Assembly: GCF_029960645.1 (NCBI RefSeq)
Contig: NZ_JASBQY010000010.1
Span: 62,001 to 126,000 of the forward strand
From: Arthrobacter sp. AL12
Lineage (GTDB): Bacteria; Actinomycetota; Actinomycetes; Actinomycetales; Micrococcaceae
Direction: 5' to 3'
DNA length: 64,000 nucleotides
In this document: positions 15,874-24,438 of the stretch, in pieces
How positions within the stretch are numbered: the stretch's first letter is position 1
How the letters are laid out: each line of letters opens with the position of its first letter
Made by a program: the position numbers and the translations under genes
Notes under the pieces: model-generated
Told to the model about the DNA's origin: nothing
Databases searched by the model: none
The model's input: only the letters and a program-made list of their open reading frames with translations

Positions 15874-16104
15874 ATGAGCACCGTTTCCACCACCGTCAAC
15901 GTTTCCGGAATGACCTGCGGCCACTGCGTGTCCTCCGTCAGCGAAGAGATCGAATCCCTGGCCGGCGTCGACGCCGTCGTCGTCGACCTCAACTCCGGAG
16001 GCATCTCCACCGTCACCATTACCTCCACGGGCGCCCTGTCGCCCGCCGAGATCGGCGAGGCCGTTGCCGAAGCGGGTTACCTGGTCGTGTCCAACCAAAC
16101 CTGA
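15874..16104 (+). CDS. copZ: Copper chaperone CopZ (heavy-metal-associated domain)
   Basis: A 76-residue HMA-domain protein with the Cu(I) motif GMTCGHC near residue 12 and the fold signature SVSEEIESLAGVDAVVVDLN. It carries Cu(I) in the cytoplasm to CopA. A ribosome binding site (aaggagc) lies directly upstream. It is between csoR and copA, in the same direction, with gaps of 66 and 55 bases, so it is the middle gene of one operon. Confidence 0.9.
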   Translation: MSTVSTTVNVSGMTCGHCVSSVSEEIESLAGVDAVVVDLNSGGISTVTITSTGALSPAEIGEAVAEAGYLVVSNQT

Positions 16105-16159
16105 GCAGCACCACAGGGCACACCCGCAGCGCACAGCACCAGGACAGACAGGGAACACC

Positions 16160-18487
16160 GTGAGTAGAGAGCAACTGCTGGACCAGCCCGGAAACCGGGT
16201 GCTTGAGCTCGACATCGAGGGCATGACCTGCGGTTCCTGCGTCAGCCGCGTCGAACGCAAGCTCGGCAAGCTCGACGGCGTCACCGCCACCGTCAACCTG
16301 CCGCTGGAATCAGCCCACGTCACCGTCCCCGCGGCCGTGACCGACGACCAGATCACCGCCACGGTAGCGGCAGCAGGCTACAAGGCCACGATCCGCACCC
16401 CCCTGCACCCAGCCACGGGAATCGATTCTGCCGCCGTTGGCGGGCCAGGTGAAACGGCCCGTGAGGGTGACGCGCCCGGCGACCTCACCGCGACCCACCC
16501 GGCGGCCAAGCTCCGCCCGCGCCTGATTGTCGCGGCCATCCTTACCGTCCCGGTGTTCCTGATTTCCATGTTCCCGACCTTCCAGTTCGCCAACTGGGGC
16601 TGGGTCGCGGCAGCCCTGGCACTGCCCGTGGTCACCTGGGCAGCCTGGCCGTTCCACCGGGCCGCCGCCATCAACGCACGGCACCTCGCCTCCACAATGG
16701 ACACGCTGGTCTCCATTGGCGTGACCGCGGCCTACGCCTTCTCGGCCTGGCAGCTCATTGTGGACCCGCGGATGACAGACCACCAGCAGGGCATGGAGGG
16801 AATGGCCTCCGGCGGGCTGTACTTCGAGGTTGCCGCTGTCGTCACCACGTTCCTGCTGCTGGGCCGGTACCTGGAGGCCAATGCCAAACAGAAGGCCGGA
16901 GACGCCCTCAAAGCGCTGCTGAACCTGGGCGCCAAGGATGCCACGGTCCTCCGCGGCGGCCAGGAGCAGCAGATCCCGGCCGATCAGCTGGGCGTGGGCG
17001 ACCTCGTGGTGGTGCGCCCCGGGGAGAAAATTGCGACCGACGGCGTCGTCGTGGAAGGATCCTCCGCCGTCGACGCCTCGCTGGTGACGGGCGAGTCTGT
17101 CCCGGTGGAAGTCGGCCCGGACAGCCCGGTCACGGGCGCCACCATCAACACCTCCGGCCGGCTGCTGGTCCGGGCAACGCGCGTCGGCGCCGAAACCACC
17201 CTCGCCCAGATGGGCCGGCTGGTCTCCCAGGCCCAGACCGGCAAGGCCCCGATCGCGCGCCTTGCGGACCGGATCAGCTCGGTGTTTGTGCCGGTGGTCC
17301 TGGGCATCGCCGCAGCCACTTTCGGCGCCTGGCTGCTGGCGGCCGGACCGGACATCAGCGACGCCGCACTGCGCGCCGCGTTCACGGCCGCCGTCGCGGT
17401 GCTGGTCATCGCCTGCCCATGCGCCCTGGGCCTGGCCACCCCCGTGGGGCTGCTCACCGGAACGGGCCGGGGCGCGCAACTGGGCATCCTGATCAAAGGC
17501 CCGCAGGTCCTTGAGGACACCCGGACCGTTGACACCATCCTGCTGGACAAGACCGGCACCGTGACCAGCGGGCACCTGGCCGTCGACGGCACCGAGGCGT
17601 TCGGAACATTCAGCCCGGCCGAGGTGCTGCGCCTGGCCGGTGCGGTCGAGGCCGCCTCCGAACACCCGATCGCCCGCGCCGTCGCGGCGGCGGCACTCTC
17701 GGCGGAGCGCCGCGACACCGACGCAGCCCTTCCCGCCGTCGCCAGCTTCGGCTCCGCACCCGGCGGCGGCGTCCAGGGTACCGTCGGGAGCCGGCTCGTG
17801 ACGGCCGGCCGCACGGGCTGGCTTCAGGAGAACAGCATCGCCCCCACCGCGGCGCAGCTTGCGGCCCTGGGCAAAGCCGAGGGCTCCGGGGCGACCGCGG
17901 TCTGGCTCGCCGTGGACGGGGAGCCGGCCGGAATCATCAGCCTGCGGGACACGCTCAAGCCGGGCTCTGCGGCCGCGATCCTGAGGCTCCGGGGGCTCGG
18001 GCTCCGGCCGATCCTTCTGACCGGGGACAACGCCGCCGTCGCCGCGCAGGTGGCAGCCGCCGTCGGCATTGCTGATGAGGACGTGTACGCCGGGGTGCTG
18101 CCGGAGGGCAAGGTCGAGGCCGTGCGGAAACTGCAGGCCGCCGGCGCCACCGTGGCCATGGCCGGCGACGGCGTGAACGACGCCGCCGCGCTGGCCCAGG
18201 CGGACCTCGGCATCGCCATGGGCTCCGGCACTGACGTCGCCATCGAGGCCGCTGACCTGACGGTCATGGGCAATGAACTGGGGCAGGTTGTCCAGGCGAT
18301 CGAGCTGTCCCGCCGGACCCTCGCCACCATCAAGACGAACCTCTTCTGGGCTTTCTTCTACAACGCCGTCGGGATTCCGGTGGCGGCCCTGGGACTGCTC
18401 AACCCGATGATCGCCGGCGCCGCAATGGCCGCCAGCTCCGTGCTGGTCGTGGCCAACTCGCTGCGGCTGCGCAGCTTCGGCAAGTAG
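16160..18487 (+). CDS. copA: Cu(I)-exporting P1B-type ATPase CopA
   Basis: A 775-residue copper efflux pump of the inner membrane. One N-terminal HMA domain holds GMTCGSC (C24, C27). Eight membrane helices are interrupted by the actuator domain (TGES, 310-313), the metal-transport motif CPC (419-421), the phosphorylation motif DKTGT (D463), the SEHPIA motif of the nucleotide domain and the hinge GDGVNDAAALAQAD. The final helices carry the expected NPMIAGAAMAASS. GTG 16160 gives the standard N-terminus. With csoR and copZ it forms a complete copper-detoxification operon, repressed by CsoR until copper rises. Confidence 0.95.
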   Translation: MSREQLLDQPGNRVLELDIEGMTCGSCVSRVERKLGKLDGVTATVNLPLESAHVTVPAAVTDDQITATVAAAGYKATIRTPLHPATGIDSAAVGGPGETAREGDAPGDLTATHPAAKLRPRLIVAAILTVPVFLISMFPTFQFANWGWVAAALALPVVTWAAWPFHRAAAINARHLASTMDTLVSIGVTAAYAFSAWQLIVDPRMTDHQQGMEGMASGGLYFEVAAVVTTFLLLGRYLEANAKQKAGDALKALLNLGAKDATVLRGGQEQQIPADQLGVGDLVVVRPGEKIATDGVVVEGSSAVDASLVTGESVPVEVGPDSPVTGATINTSGRLLVRATRVGAETTLAQMGRLVSQAQTGKAPIARLADRISSVFVPVVLGIAAATFGAWLLAAGPDISDAALRAAFTAAVAVLVIACPCALGLATPVGLLTGTGRGAQLGILIKGPQVLEDTRTVDTILLDKTGTVTSGHLAVDGTEAFGTFSPAEVLRLAGAVEAASEHPIARAVAAAALSAERRDTDAALPAVASFGSAPGGGVQGTVGSRLVTAGRTGWLQENSIAPTAAQLAALGKAEGSGATAVWLAVDGEPAGIISLRDTLKPGSAAAILRLRGLGLRPILLTGDNAAVAAQVAAAVGIADEDVYAGVLPEGKVEAVRKLQAAGATVAMAGDGVNDAAALAQADLGIAMGSGTDVAIEAADLTVMGNELGQVVQAIELSRRTLATIKTNLFWAFFYNAVGIPVAALGLLNPMIAGAAMAASSVLVVANSLRLRSFGK

Positions 18488-18505
18488 GCCCCCGCCGGGT
18501 GCCGC

Positions 18506-18778
18506 TCAGGCCGCGCCGAAGCGGACGGCAGCCCGGGCCTTCGCCTTGGCGGCTTCCTCCCCGCGGTCCCTTGCCGGGGCATGGGTCACCAGGGAGTCGA
18601 GCAGGTGCTGGGTCGCGTGGGCAATCTCGTGCACCGCGCAGTTGAAGGCCTCTTCGTTGGTCCTGGACGGCTTGGTGCTGCCACTGATCTTGCGCACGTA
18701 TTGCAGCGCTGCGGCCTCCACTTCGGCGGTGGTGGCGTGAGGTTCGAAATTGTGAAGGGTCCGGATATTTCGGCACAT
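18506..18778 (-). CDS. DUF2277 family protein
   Basis: A 90-residue protein starting MCRNIRTLHNFEPHATTAEV, the characteristic opening of DUF2277 proteins, and continuing with AALQYVRKISGSTKPSRTNE and AVHEIAHATQHLLDSLVTHA. Function is unknown; the family often lies next to metal or housekeeping genes. It is convergent with copA, whose stop is 19 bases away. No terminator was found between them. Confidence 0.8.
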   Translation of the reverse strand: MCRNIRTLHNFEPHATTAEVEAAALQYVRKISGSTKPSRTNEEAFNCAVHEIAHATQHLLDSLVTHAPARDRGEEAAKAKARAAVRFGAA

Positions 18779-18955
18779 AACTCCATGCTAGGTGCCATTG
18801 CGACAGGGATCGAGGGCATGGGGAGGGCTGCCCATCGACACTTTTTCGCCGGGCAGGATAGTTTGGGTGCATTGGATCTTCCGGAGCAGCCGGGATCCGC
18901 CGGGGGCGCCCACATGGGTCCGGGTCCGGTTCTATCACTTGAGGAGATTTTTCGA

Positions 18956-19219
18956 ATGGCTATTTGGGGTGCAGACATTGCTCAGCTCAAGACTCTTGGG
19001 ACGAAGCTGCAGGCGGGTTCGTCGGAGATCGACAAGCAGAAGTCGCTGCTGACCAAGGTGCTTGAGGGCACCGACTGGAAGGGTCCGGACGCCGACAAGT
19101 TCCGCAGCGAATGGAATGGCCAGCACGTTGCCGCACTGGCGAAGGTCTCCCAGGCACTGCAGGAGGCCGGCAAGCAGGCCAGCCGCAACGCCACCGAGCA
19201 GGAAAGCGCTTCGCGCTAG
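18956..19219 (+). CDS. WXG100-family secreted protein
   Basis: An 87-residue helical hairpin of the ESAT-6/WXG100 family. The WxG turn is present as DWKG in TDWKGPDADKFRSEWNGQHV, between two amphipathic helices, and the length is normal. Such proteins are substrates of type VII (ESX) secretion or stand-alone helical factors. There is a good gaggag ribosome binding site. No eccC-type ATPase, LXG toxin or immunity gene lies nearby in this window. A strong terminator follows directly, so it is transcribed on its own. Confidence 0.85.
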   Translation: MAIWGADIAQLKTLGTKLQAGSSEIDKQKSLLTKVLEGTDWKGPDADKFRSEWNGQHVAALAKVSQALQEAGKQASRNATEQESASR

Positions 19220-19238
19220 CCAAAGCCCGCAGAATCGA

Positions 19239-19270
19239 ACCGGCCCGGACGCAGCAGCGTCCGGGCCGGT
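19239..19270 (+). terminator. Rho-independent terminator after the WXG100 gene
   Basis: A 14-bp perfect GC-rich stem, accggcccggacgc (19239-19252) paired with gcgtccgggccggt (19257-19270), closes the four-base loop agca and is followed by ttcgt. It separates the WXG100 gene from the convergent EamA gene. Confidence 0.85.
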
Positions 19271-19285
19271 TTCGTCGGAACCTGC

Positions 19286-20344
19286 CTACGGCACGGGTTC
19301 GACGTCGTTCGCATGGTCGAGCGACGCCGGACCGGCCCCGGCTGGGGTCCGGAGCTCGTCCAGCCGGACCAGGACCACGCCGCCGACAATCAGCAGCCCG
19401 CCCATGAGCTGGATGGGGCCCGGCAGTTCACCAAGCAGCAGCCACGCCCAGACGACGGCGAACAGGACCTCGGTCAGCGAGACGAAGGATGCCACTTTGG
19501 AGCCGAGTGCGCGCGCCGCCACAATGCCGGACACATAGGCGAGCACGGTGGCCAGCACCACGAGTCCGCCCAGGGCCACCCACCAGGGGGCAACCCAGGG
19601 GCCCAGCCGCGTGTCGGCCGTGCTGAAGGCCATCGGCAGCAGGCCGGTGGCCGCGGCAAGCCACATGGTGACGGCGCCGACCATGAGCCCTCCGGAGGCG
19701 AGGACGATCGGCGGGAGGGTGTCGTTTTCCTTCGCCGTGATGAAGAAGTAGCTCGCCAGGCAGACCGCGGCCGCGATCCCCCACAGCACGCCGATAAGGT
19801 CGATCTTGACGGCCCCCGTGAGGTCCAGGACCAGGACCAGCCCGCCCAGGGACAGCAGGGTTCCGGCAATCGTCAGGGGACGGGGGCGTTTGCGGCTCGC
19901 GGCCCAGAGCCACAGCACGATGATCACGGGTGCCAGGTATTCCAGCAGCAGGGCGACCCCTACCGACAGGCGGGCCACCGCGTTGAAGTAGAACAGCTGG
20001 CAGGCCGCGACGCCGATGAGGCCGAAGAGCAACACCGTGAGCCAGTTGTCCCTGAGCTGGTGCCAGCGTCCGCGCAGCGCGGGAATGGCCGGAACGGCCA
20101 GGATGATCGCCGCCCCGGTGAGGCGGGCGGTGACGGCAGCCCCGGGGGTCCAGCCGGTCTCCAGCAGCGCCTTGGCAAAGGAACCCGAGAGACCGAACAC
20201 GGCCGAGGAAAACAAGGCAACGCCCAGGCCCGACGCCATGAAAGCAGATACCGCACCGGGCCGGCCGGCACCGGGTTTCCCGGGAATGCGCCTTCCGGAA
20301 GCGGTCGAGGCCGGTGCTTCGGCGGTGCGGCGTGCGGCAGACAC
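19286..20344 (-). CDS. EamA-family (DMT) transporter
   Basis: A 352-residue membrane protein with ten predicted helices in two repeats of five, the pattern of EamA/RhaT drug and metabolite exporters. Typical EamA stretches are LIGVAACQLFYFNAVARLSV, VALLLEYLAPVIIVLWLW and SKVASFVSLTEVLFAVVWAW. It has a long basic N-terminus of about 35 residues. Substrate is unknown. It is divergent from a CGNR-type gene which is probably its regulator. Confidence 0.85.
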   Translation of the reverse strand: MSAARRTAEAPASTASGRRIPGKPGAGRPGAVSAFMASGLGVALFSSAVFGLSGSFAKALLETGWTPGAAVTARLTGAAIILAVPAIPALRGRWHQLRDNWLTVLLFGLIGVAACQLFYFNAVARLSVGVALLLEYLAPVIIVLWLWAASRKRPRPLTIAGTLLSLGGLVLVLDLTGAVKIDLIGVLWGIAAAVCLASYFFITAKENDTLPPIVLASGGLMVGAVTMWLAAATGLLPMAFSTADTRLGPWVAPWWVALGGLVVLATVLAYVSGIVAARALGSKVASFVSLTEVLFAVVWAWLLLGELPGPIQLMGGLLIVGGVVLVRLDELRTPAGAGPASLDHANDVEPVP

Positions 20345-20416
20345 GGACTGCCTCCTGTCAGGAGTAAAGTGGGGTTATGCTCATGACAGTACGCCACGCC
20401 GACGTAAGGAGTCAAG

Positions 20417-20959
20417 ATGGTTTTTGCCCCTGACACAGAGGTGGCCCTGCGGTCCGTGGTTAACCTGATCAACTCGGCAGCCAACGGGGATGAGCACCTG
20501 TCCACGACCGGAGACCTGGATCGTTTTCTGGAAGCCGAGGGATTCACCGGTTCGCGGACCCGGGACGCAGCCGAGCTGGCCGGAGTGAAACGCCTCCGCG
20601 GGGAGCTTGCCGCCCTCTGGCTCGCTGGCGAATCCGCCGCCGTGGACACCGTGAACCGGCTGCTGCGGGAGGCGCGCGCGCTCCCCCAGCTCGTCAAGCA
20701 CGATCAATGGGACTGGCACCTGCACGCCACAACCCCGGACGCGCCGCTGGCGGACCGGATGAGCACGGAAGCCGCGATGGCCCTGGTCGACGTCATCCGC
20801 AGCAAGGAGATGGACCGCATGCTCGTGTGCGCCGCCGAGGACTGCGACGCCGTCGTGCTCGATCTCAGCCGGAACCGCTCCAAGCGCTACTGCGACACCG
20901 GGAACTGCGCGAACCGCGCGCACGTGGCGGCCTATCGGGCCCGGAAAGCGGCGTGCTGA
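20417..20959 (+). CDS. CGNR zinc-finger / ABATE-domain protein
   Basis: A 180-residue cytoplasmic protein. The N-terminal ABATE-like half carries VALRSVVNLINSAANGDEHL. The C-terminal zinc finger is CAAEDCDAVVLDLSRNRSKR followed by YCDTGNCANRAHVAAYRARK, with four zinc cysteines. The canonical CGNR has alanine in place of glycine (CANR), a small change that need not impair it. Such proteins are treated as stress-related transcription factors. Its divergent position to the EamA transporter suggests a regulatory link, by inference. It is followed by a lipoprotein gene with no real gap. Confidence 0.8.
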   Translation: MVFAPDTEVALRSVVNLINSAANGDEHLSTTGDLDRFLEAEGFTGSRTRDAAELAGVKRLRGELAALWLAGESAAVDTVNRLLREARALPQLVKHDQWDWHLHATTPDAPLADRMSTEAAMALVDVIRSKEMDRMLVCAAEDCDAVVLDLSRNRSKRYCDTGNCANRAHVAAYRARKAAC

Positions 20960-20965
20960 GCACAC

Positions 20966-21715
20966 ATGGCACAGCGCCCCTCGCTCAAAAACGTCACGGC
21001 AACACTGGGGATCACCGGATTTTTGGCAGTGGGGCTGGTCGCCTGCGGCGGGGGCGGATCCGCGCCCGCGACCACCAACACCCCCGAGGCCGCGACCCCT
21101 GCCGCCAGCAGTGCCAGCGCCAGCGCCAGCGCCACGCCCAGCACGGCAGCGTCGACCGCAGCGGCGGCGGCGGTGCCCGTGAACAGTACTCTCACCGCGC
21201 CGGGAACCAAGCTCAAGGCCGGAGAGCCTGCCGTCACACACACGAATACGGGCAAGGACAAGGCGGACCCGAAGTACACGGAAGCGGTCTTCACCTCAAC
21301 GCTGACGGGAGTCGTCGCGGGAACCACGGAGGACTTCGCCAAGTTCAAGGACGCCGCGAAGTTCGCCGGGCAGACGCCCTATTTCGTCTCGGTCAGCCAC
21401 CGGATGGACAGCCTCAGCAGGGTATCCCTCGGCATCAGCGAGCCCAGGGTCACCGCCCAGCTCAAAGACGGCCCGGACGCGCAGTCACTCATCGTCTTCG
21501 GCGCCTTCGACCAATGCGCCAGCACCCGCTTCGCCACCACGGGCACCGGGGACTCCCTGAGTCTGGTGGTCGGCAGCACCATGGTGTCCTGCCAGGTGTT
21601 TCTGGCGCCGGCCGGCGATGAGGTCACGACCGTCGAGTACACCGACACAAAGTACATTTACGCCAACTACAGCGACAACCCTTACCTGAAGAATCCGATT
21701 TCCTGGACCAAGTAG
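20966..21715 (+). CDS. Lipoprotein of unknown function
   Basis: A 249-residue lipoprotein. The signal peptide ends in the lipobox LVAC, with the modified cysteine at about residue 27 and GGGG directly after. A low-complexity A/S/T-rich linker follows to about residue 70. The rest is a beta-rich domain (AVFTSTLTGVVAGTTEDFAK, TPYFVSVSHRMDSLSRVSLG). No enzymatic motif is seen. Arthrobacter-type genomes have several such secreted lipoproteins of unknown role. It starts six bases after the CGNR gene stop and may share its transcript. Confidence 0.75.
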   Translation: MAQRPSLKNVTATLGITGFLAVGLVACGGGGSAPATTNTPEAATPAASSASASASATPSTAASTAAAAAVPVNSTLTAPGTKLKAGEPAVTHTNTGKDKADPKYTEAVFTSTLTGVVAGTTEDFAKFKDAAKFAGQTPYFVSVSHRMDSLSRVSLGISEPRVTAQLKDGPDAQSLIVFGAFDQCASTRFATTGTGDSLSLVVGSTMVSCQVFLAPAGDEVTTVEYTDTKYIYANYSDNPYLKNPISWTK

Positions 21716-21725
21716 GAATATTCGA

Positions 21726-21750
21726 CGGGGCGCCGGAACAGGGCGCCCCG
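21726..21750 (+). terminator. Terminator-like hairpin after the lipoprotein gene
   Basis: A nine-base stem cggggcgcc/ggcgccccg with a seven-base loop lies 11 bases after the lipoprotein stop, between two convergent genes. There is no run of T after the stem. Confidence 0.6.
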
Positions 21751-21773
21751 CGGGCAGGACGGCGTTCGCGGAC

Positions 21774-22139
21774 TCAGCGGACGTCGTCGCCCGACGCACG
21801 GGGGCCGGCGTCCGGGGTGCCGGCGTCCGGGCGGGCCTGCGTCGGGTGGCCGCCGTGGCCGCTGTGGCGGGAGCTGAGGTTGATGCCGGACCCCTTGCCG
21901 AGCTGTTCATCGTTGGGCTTGTGGCCCATCGAAAGCATGGCAAGCACCACCAGGATCACAATGAAGGCAATGCCGGCGGCAGTGAAGGCCAGGTCAAAGC
22001 GCGGGGTCTTGGCGCTGCCGCCGGACGCGAAAATGAGGGTGGCAACGAAGGCCAGCACTGCCCAGAAGGCGGAGAACATGAGCGGTCCCTTGACCGAGGT
22101 GCGCAGGTTGCGCGGTTCTCCAGATTTCTGCTGTGCCAA
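21774..22139 (-). CDS. Small membrane protein of unknown function
   Basis: A 121-residue protein with two predicted membrane helices (ALFA-like AFWAVLAFVATLIFASGG and LAFTAAGIAFIVILVVLAML) and a polar C-terminal tail rich in H, G and P (SRHSGHGGHPTQARPDAGTP). I do not recognise a family. The start is TTG 22139, supported by a strong aggagg eight to nine bases upstream; the next candidates lack such a site. It is convergent with the lipoprotein gene and upstream of nothing obvious in the same operon. Confidence 0.65.
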   Translation of the reverse strand: MAQQKSGEPRNLRTSVKGPLMFSAFWAVLAFVATLIFASGGSAKTPRFDLAFTAAGIAFIVILVVLAMLSMGHKPNDEQLGKGSGINLSSRHSGHGGHPTQARPDAGTPDAGPRASGDDVR

Positions 22140-22223
22140 GGTGCTTTCCTCCTGCAGCCGACGCCGCCAGGCGTGGCAGTTGTGATGCCGCGAGCGTTCT
22201 ACGCAAGGTAGAACCTGTCGGTA

Positions 22224-22817
22224 CTAGTTTACGGCCTTCGCGGAATCGGCCCGCGCATCGTGCCGCAGGGTCAGCCCGGCCAGCATCCAGAGGACACCGC
22301 TGATAATGGCACCGCCGCCGGCGACCCCGAGCAGGGCATGCGGACCAAGGTCAATGAAGAACGGCAGCAGACCGGCGGTGCCCACTCCGACGACGCCGGA
22401 GGCGATCCAGTCGCGGGCCAGCACGGACCGGCCGCGGTTGGTGATACCGAGATAGAGCTCTGCTGCGCCGGCCAGGCCCAGACCCAGTGCGGCCAGGACC
22501 CCGAAAAGCAGGTTGCCGGACATGAGCCCGACCGCGGCCCCGGTTCCGGTCAGCACGGCGCCGGCGGCTGACAGGACCTTGCTGGACCCGGACCCGGCGC
22601 GGAGCCCGGTCTTGTTCGCGCTCCAGAGCAGCACCACACCCGTGGCCAGCAGGTAGACACCGCCGGCCCAGCCCATGACCTCGGTGGAGGGCGCGGCCCA
22701 GAACACCGTCACAGCACCGAACCCTAGCGCGACGGCGGCCCGGACCAGCACGGGCTTCCAGAGGTCCGCCGTGGCGGGCTGGGCAGTGGAGGCGTCAGGG
22801 TTTGCGGGGAGAGTCAC
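22224..22817 (-). CDS. Multi-pass membrane protein (HdeD/DUF308-like)
   Basis: A 197-residue protein with six predicted helices in pairs, such as LVRAAVALGFGAVTVFWAAP, GWAGGVYLLATGVVLLW, AALGLGLAGAAELYLGI and GAIISGVLWMLAGLTL, the pattern of HdeD/DUF308 proteins. Exact family is not certain. GTG 22817 is preceded by aactaatcag without a clear ribosome binding site, so the transcript may be leaderless. Not obviously linked to the MATE gene on the same strand, which lies upstream. Confidence 0.65.
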   Translation of the reverse strand: MTLPANPDASTAQPATADLWKPVLVRAAVALGFGAVTVFWAAPSTEVMGWAGGVYLLATGVVLLWSANKTGLRAGSGSSKVLSAAGAVLTGTGAAVGLMSGNLLFGVLAALGLGLAGAAELYLGITNRGRSVLARDWIASGVVGVGTAGLLPFFIDLGPHALLGVAGGGAIISGVLWMLAGLTLRHDARADSAKAVN

Positions 22818-22936
22818 CTGATTAGTTTAGTGCGAAGCCGCACCGGCGCGTGCCGGTATGCCGCGGAGACCGCGGGCGGGGCCGGGGGTCCGGCGCGCGG
22901 GCCGGGGGTCAGGCAGGTAAGGCCGGGCGGGTGGAC

Positions 22937-24292
22937 TCAGCGGGGGCCGAGTACCATCCACCGGTCCGTCCGCGCGCGGAGGCCCAGTGTCACAGCCCTC
23001 GCGGCCATGTAGCCCAGCGAGAACGCCGCCCACAGCCAGAGCAGGCCCGCGCCGCCGTCCGCCCCGGACTGCCGGACGGCGAGCAGCAGCGGCAGATAGA
23101 CGGCGAGATTCACGACACCGGCCAGCGCCAGGTACTTCGCGTCCCCCGCGCCGATCAGCACGCCGTCGAGGACAAAGACATAGCCGGCCAGTGGCTGCCC
23201 GGCCGCGAGCACCCACAGCGCCAGCGTGAGCGCCGCCCGGACCTCGGCGTCAGACGTGAAGAGCAGGCCGGCCCAGGGTGCCGCGATGGCGAGCAGGATC
23301 CCGGCGAGTGCCCCGAAACCGAGGCCCCAGCGGACCATGGTTCCGGTGAGCCCGCGCGCCGCGGCGGGGCGGGATGCGCCGAGTTCCTTGCCGATGAGAG
23401 CCTGCGCGGCAATGGCAAGGGCATCGAGGGCGAAGGCCAGGAAGGTGAAGACGGTCATGGCGAGTTGGTGGGCGGCGAGGTTGACCGGCCCCTGGGCCGT
23501 GCCCACTACTACCGTCGCGAGGATCGCGATGCGCAGGCTGAGCGTCCGCAGCATCAGCCACGAGCCCACTTTGGTCAGGGCCCGGATGCCGCGCCAATCG
23601 GGCAGCAGGGACACCCCGTGGTTGCGGGCATTGCGCTGGACCATGACCACGTAGACCAGGGCCATGGCCCATTGGGCGATGCTGGTGCCGATGGCGGAGC
23701 CGGTGACGGACAACTGCAGCCCGTAGACCAGGATCAGGTTCAGTCCGACGTTCAACGTGAAACCGGCGGCGGCGACGAGCAGCGGTGTGCGGGTGTCCTG
23801 CAGGCCCCGGAGCACGCCGGTGCCGGCAAAGATGAGCAGCATCGCGACCAGCCCGGGCATCGACCAGCGCAGGTAGTCCACGGCGAATGTCCGCACGTCG
23901 CCGGTGGCGCCCATCAGGTCCAGGAGCGGTTCGGCGGCGAGGAACCCGGCGGCGGCGAGGACGATTCCGAGCAGCAGGGCCAGCCAGGCGCCGTCCCGCC
24001 CGGCCGCCAGGGCCCTGGGCAGCTGACCGTTGCCGATCGCCCGCGCCACGGCTGGAGTGGTGGAGTAGGCCAGGAACACCATGAGGCCCACCACGGTATG
24101 CAGCACCGCGGATGCCAGTCCGACGCCGGCGAGCTGGGCCACGCCGAGGTGGCCGACGATTGCAGCATCCGCAAGGAGAAACAGCGGTTCGGCGATGAGC
24201 GCACCGAAGGCCGGGACCGCCAGGCGCAGGATCTCCCGCCTCCGGCCCGCGACGGACGGCAGGGTGGCGGGAGTCGGGGTGGAGGCGGGCAC
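22937..24292 (-). CDS. MATE-family efflux transporter (DinF-like)
   Basis: A 451-residue membrane transporter with about twelve helices in two halves. Typical MATE/DinF sequences are LRLAVPAFGALIAEPLFLLA, DAAIVGHLGVAQLAGVGLAS, GTGVLRGLQDTRTPL and LALAGVVNLAVYLP. It exports cationic drugs or toxins using H+ or Na+. It starts at a GTG with no strong ribosome binding site. The C-terminus ends in TDRWMVLGPR. It is divergent from the DoxX-type gene. Confidence 0.88.
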   Translation of the reverse strand: MPASTPTPATLPSVAGRRREILRLAVPAFGALIAEPLFLLADAAIVGHLGVAQLAGVGLASAVLHTVVGLMVFLAYSTTPAVARAIGNGQLPRALAAGRDGAWLALLLGIVLAAAGFLAAEPLLDLMGATGDVRTFAVDYLRWSMPGLVAMLLIFAGTGVLRGLQDTRTPLLVAAAGFTLNVGLNLILVYGLQLSVTGSAIGTSIAQWAMALVYVVMVQRNARNHGVSLLPDWRGIRALTKVGSWLMLRTLSLRIAILATVVVGTAQGPVNLAAHQLAMTVFTFLAFALDALAIAAQALIGKELGASRPAAARGLTGTMVRWGLGFGALAGILLAIAAPWAGLLFTSDAEVRAALTLALWVLAAGQPLAGYVFVLDGVLIGAGDAKYLALAGVVNLAVYLPLLLAVRQSGADGGAGLLWLWAAFSLGYMAARAVTLGLRARTDRWMVLGPR

Positions 24293-24334
24293 GGAACCAC
24301 CCTAGCGGCAGGGACGGCGTCGCACGGCTTCGCA

Positions 24335-24354
24335 TTAGTTGACTTTTCAACTAA
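24335..24354. promoter_or_regulatory. Perfect inverted repeat, MarR-type operator candidate
   Basis: ttagttga-cttt-tcaactaa is a perfect 8-bp inverted repeat with a four-base spacer. It is of the kind bound by MarR/DUF24 (HxlR-type) redox regulators. It lies in the divergent promoter region between the MATE and DoxX-type genes; a related weaker palindrome (agttgaagcttaaact, 24371-24386) is 17 bases further. Confidence 0.65.
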
Positions 24355-24438
24355 GCACCGGAAGACTATAAGTTGAAGCTTAAACTAAAATTCTTCGCGG
24401 ACTTCACCCGCCACTCCCGCCGTCAGAACGGCATCCCC

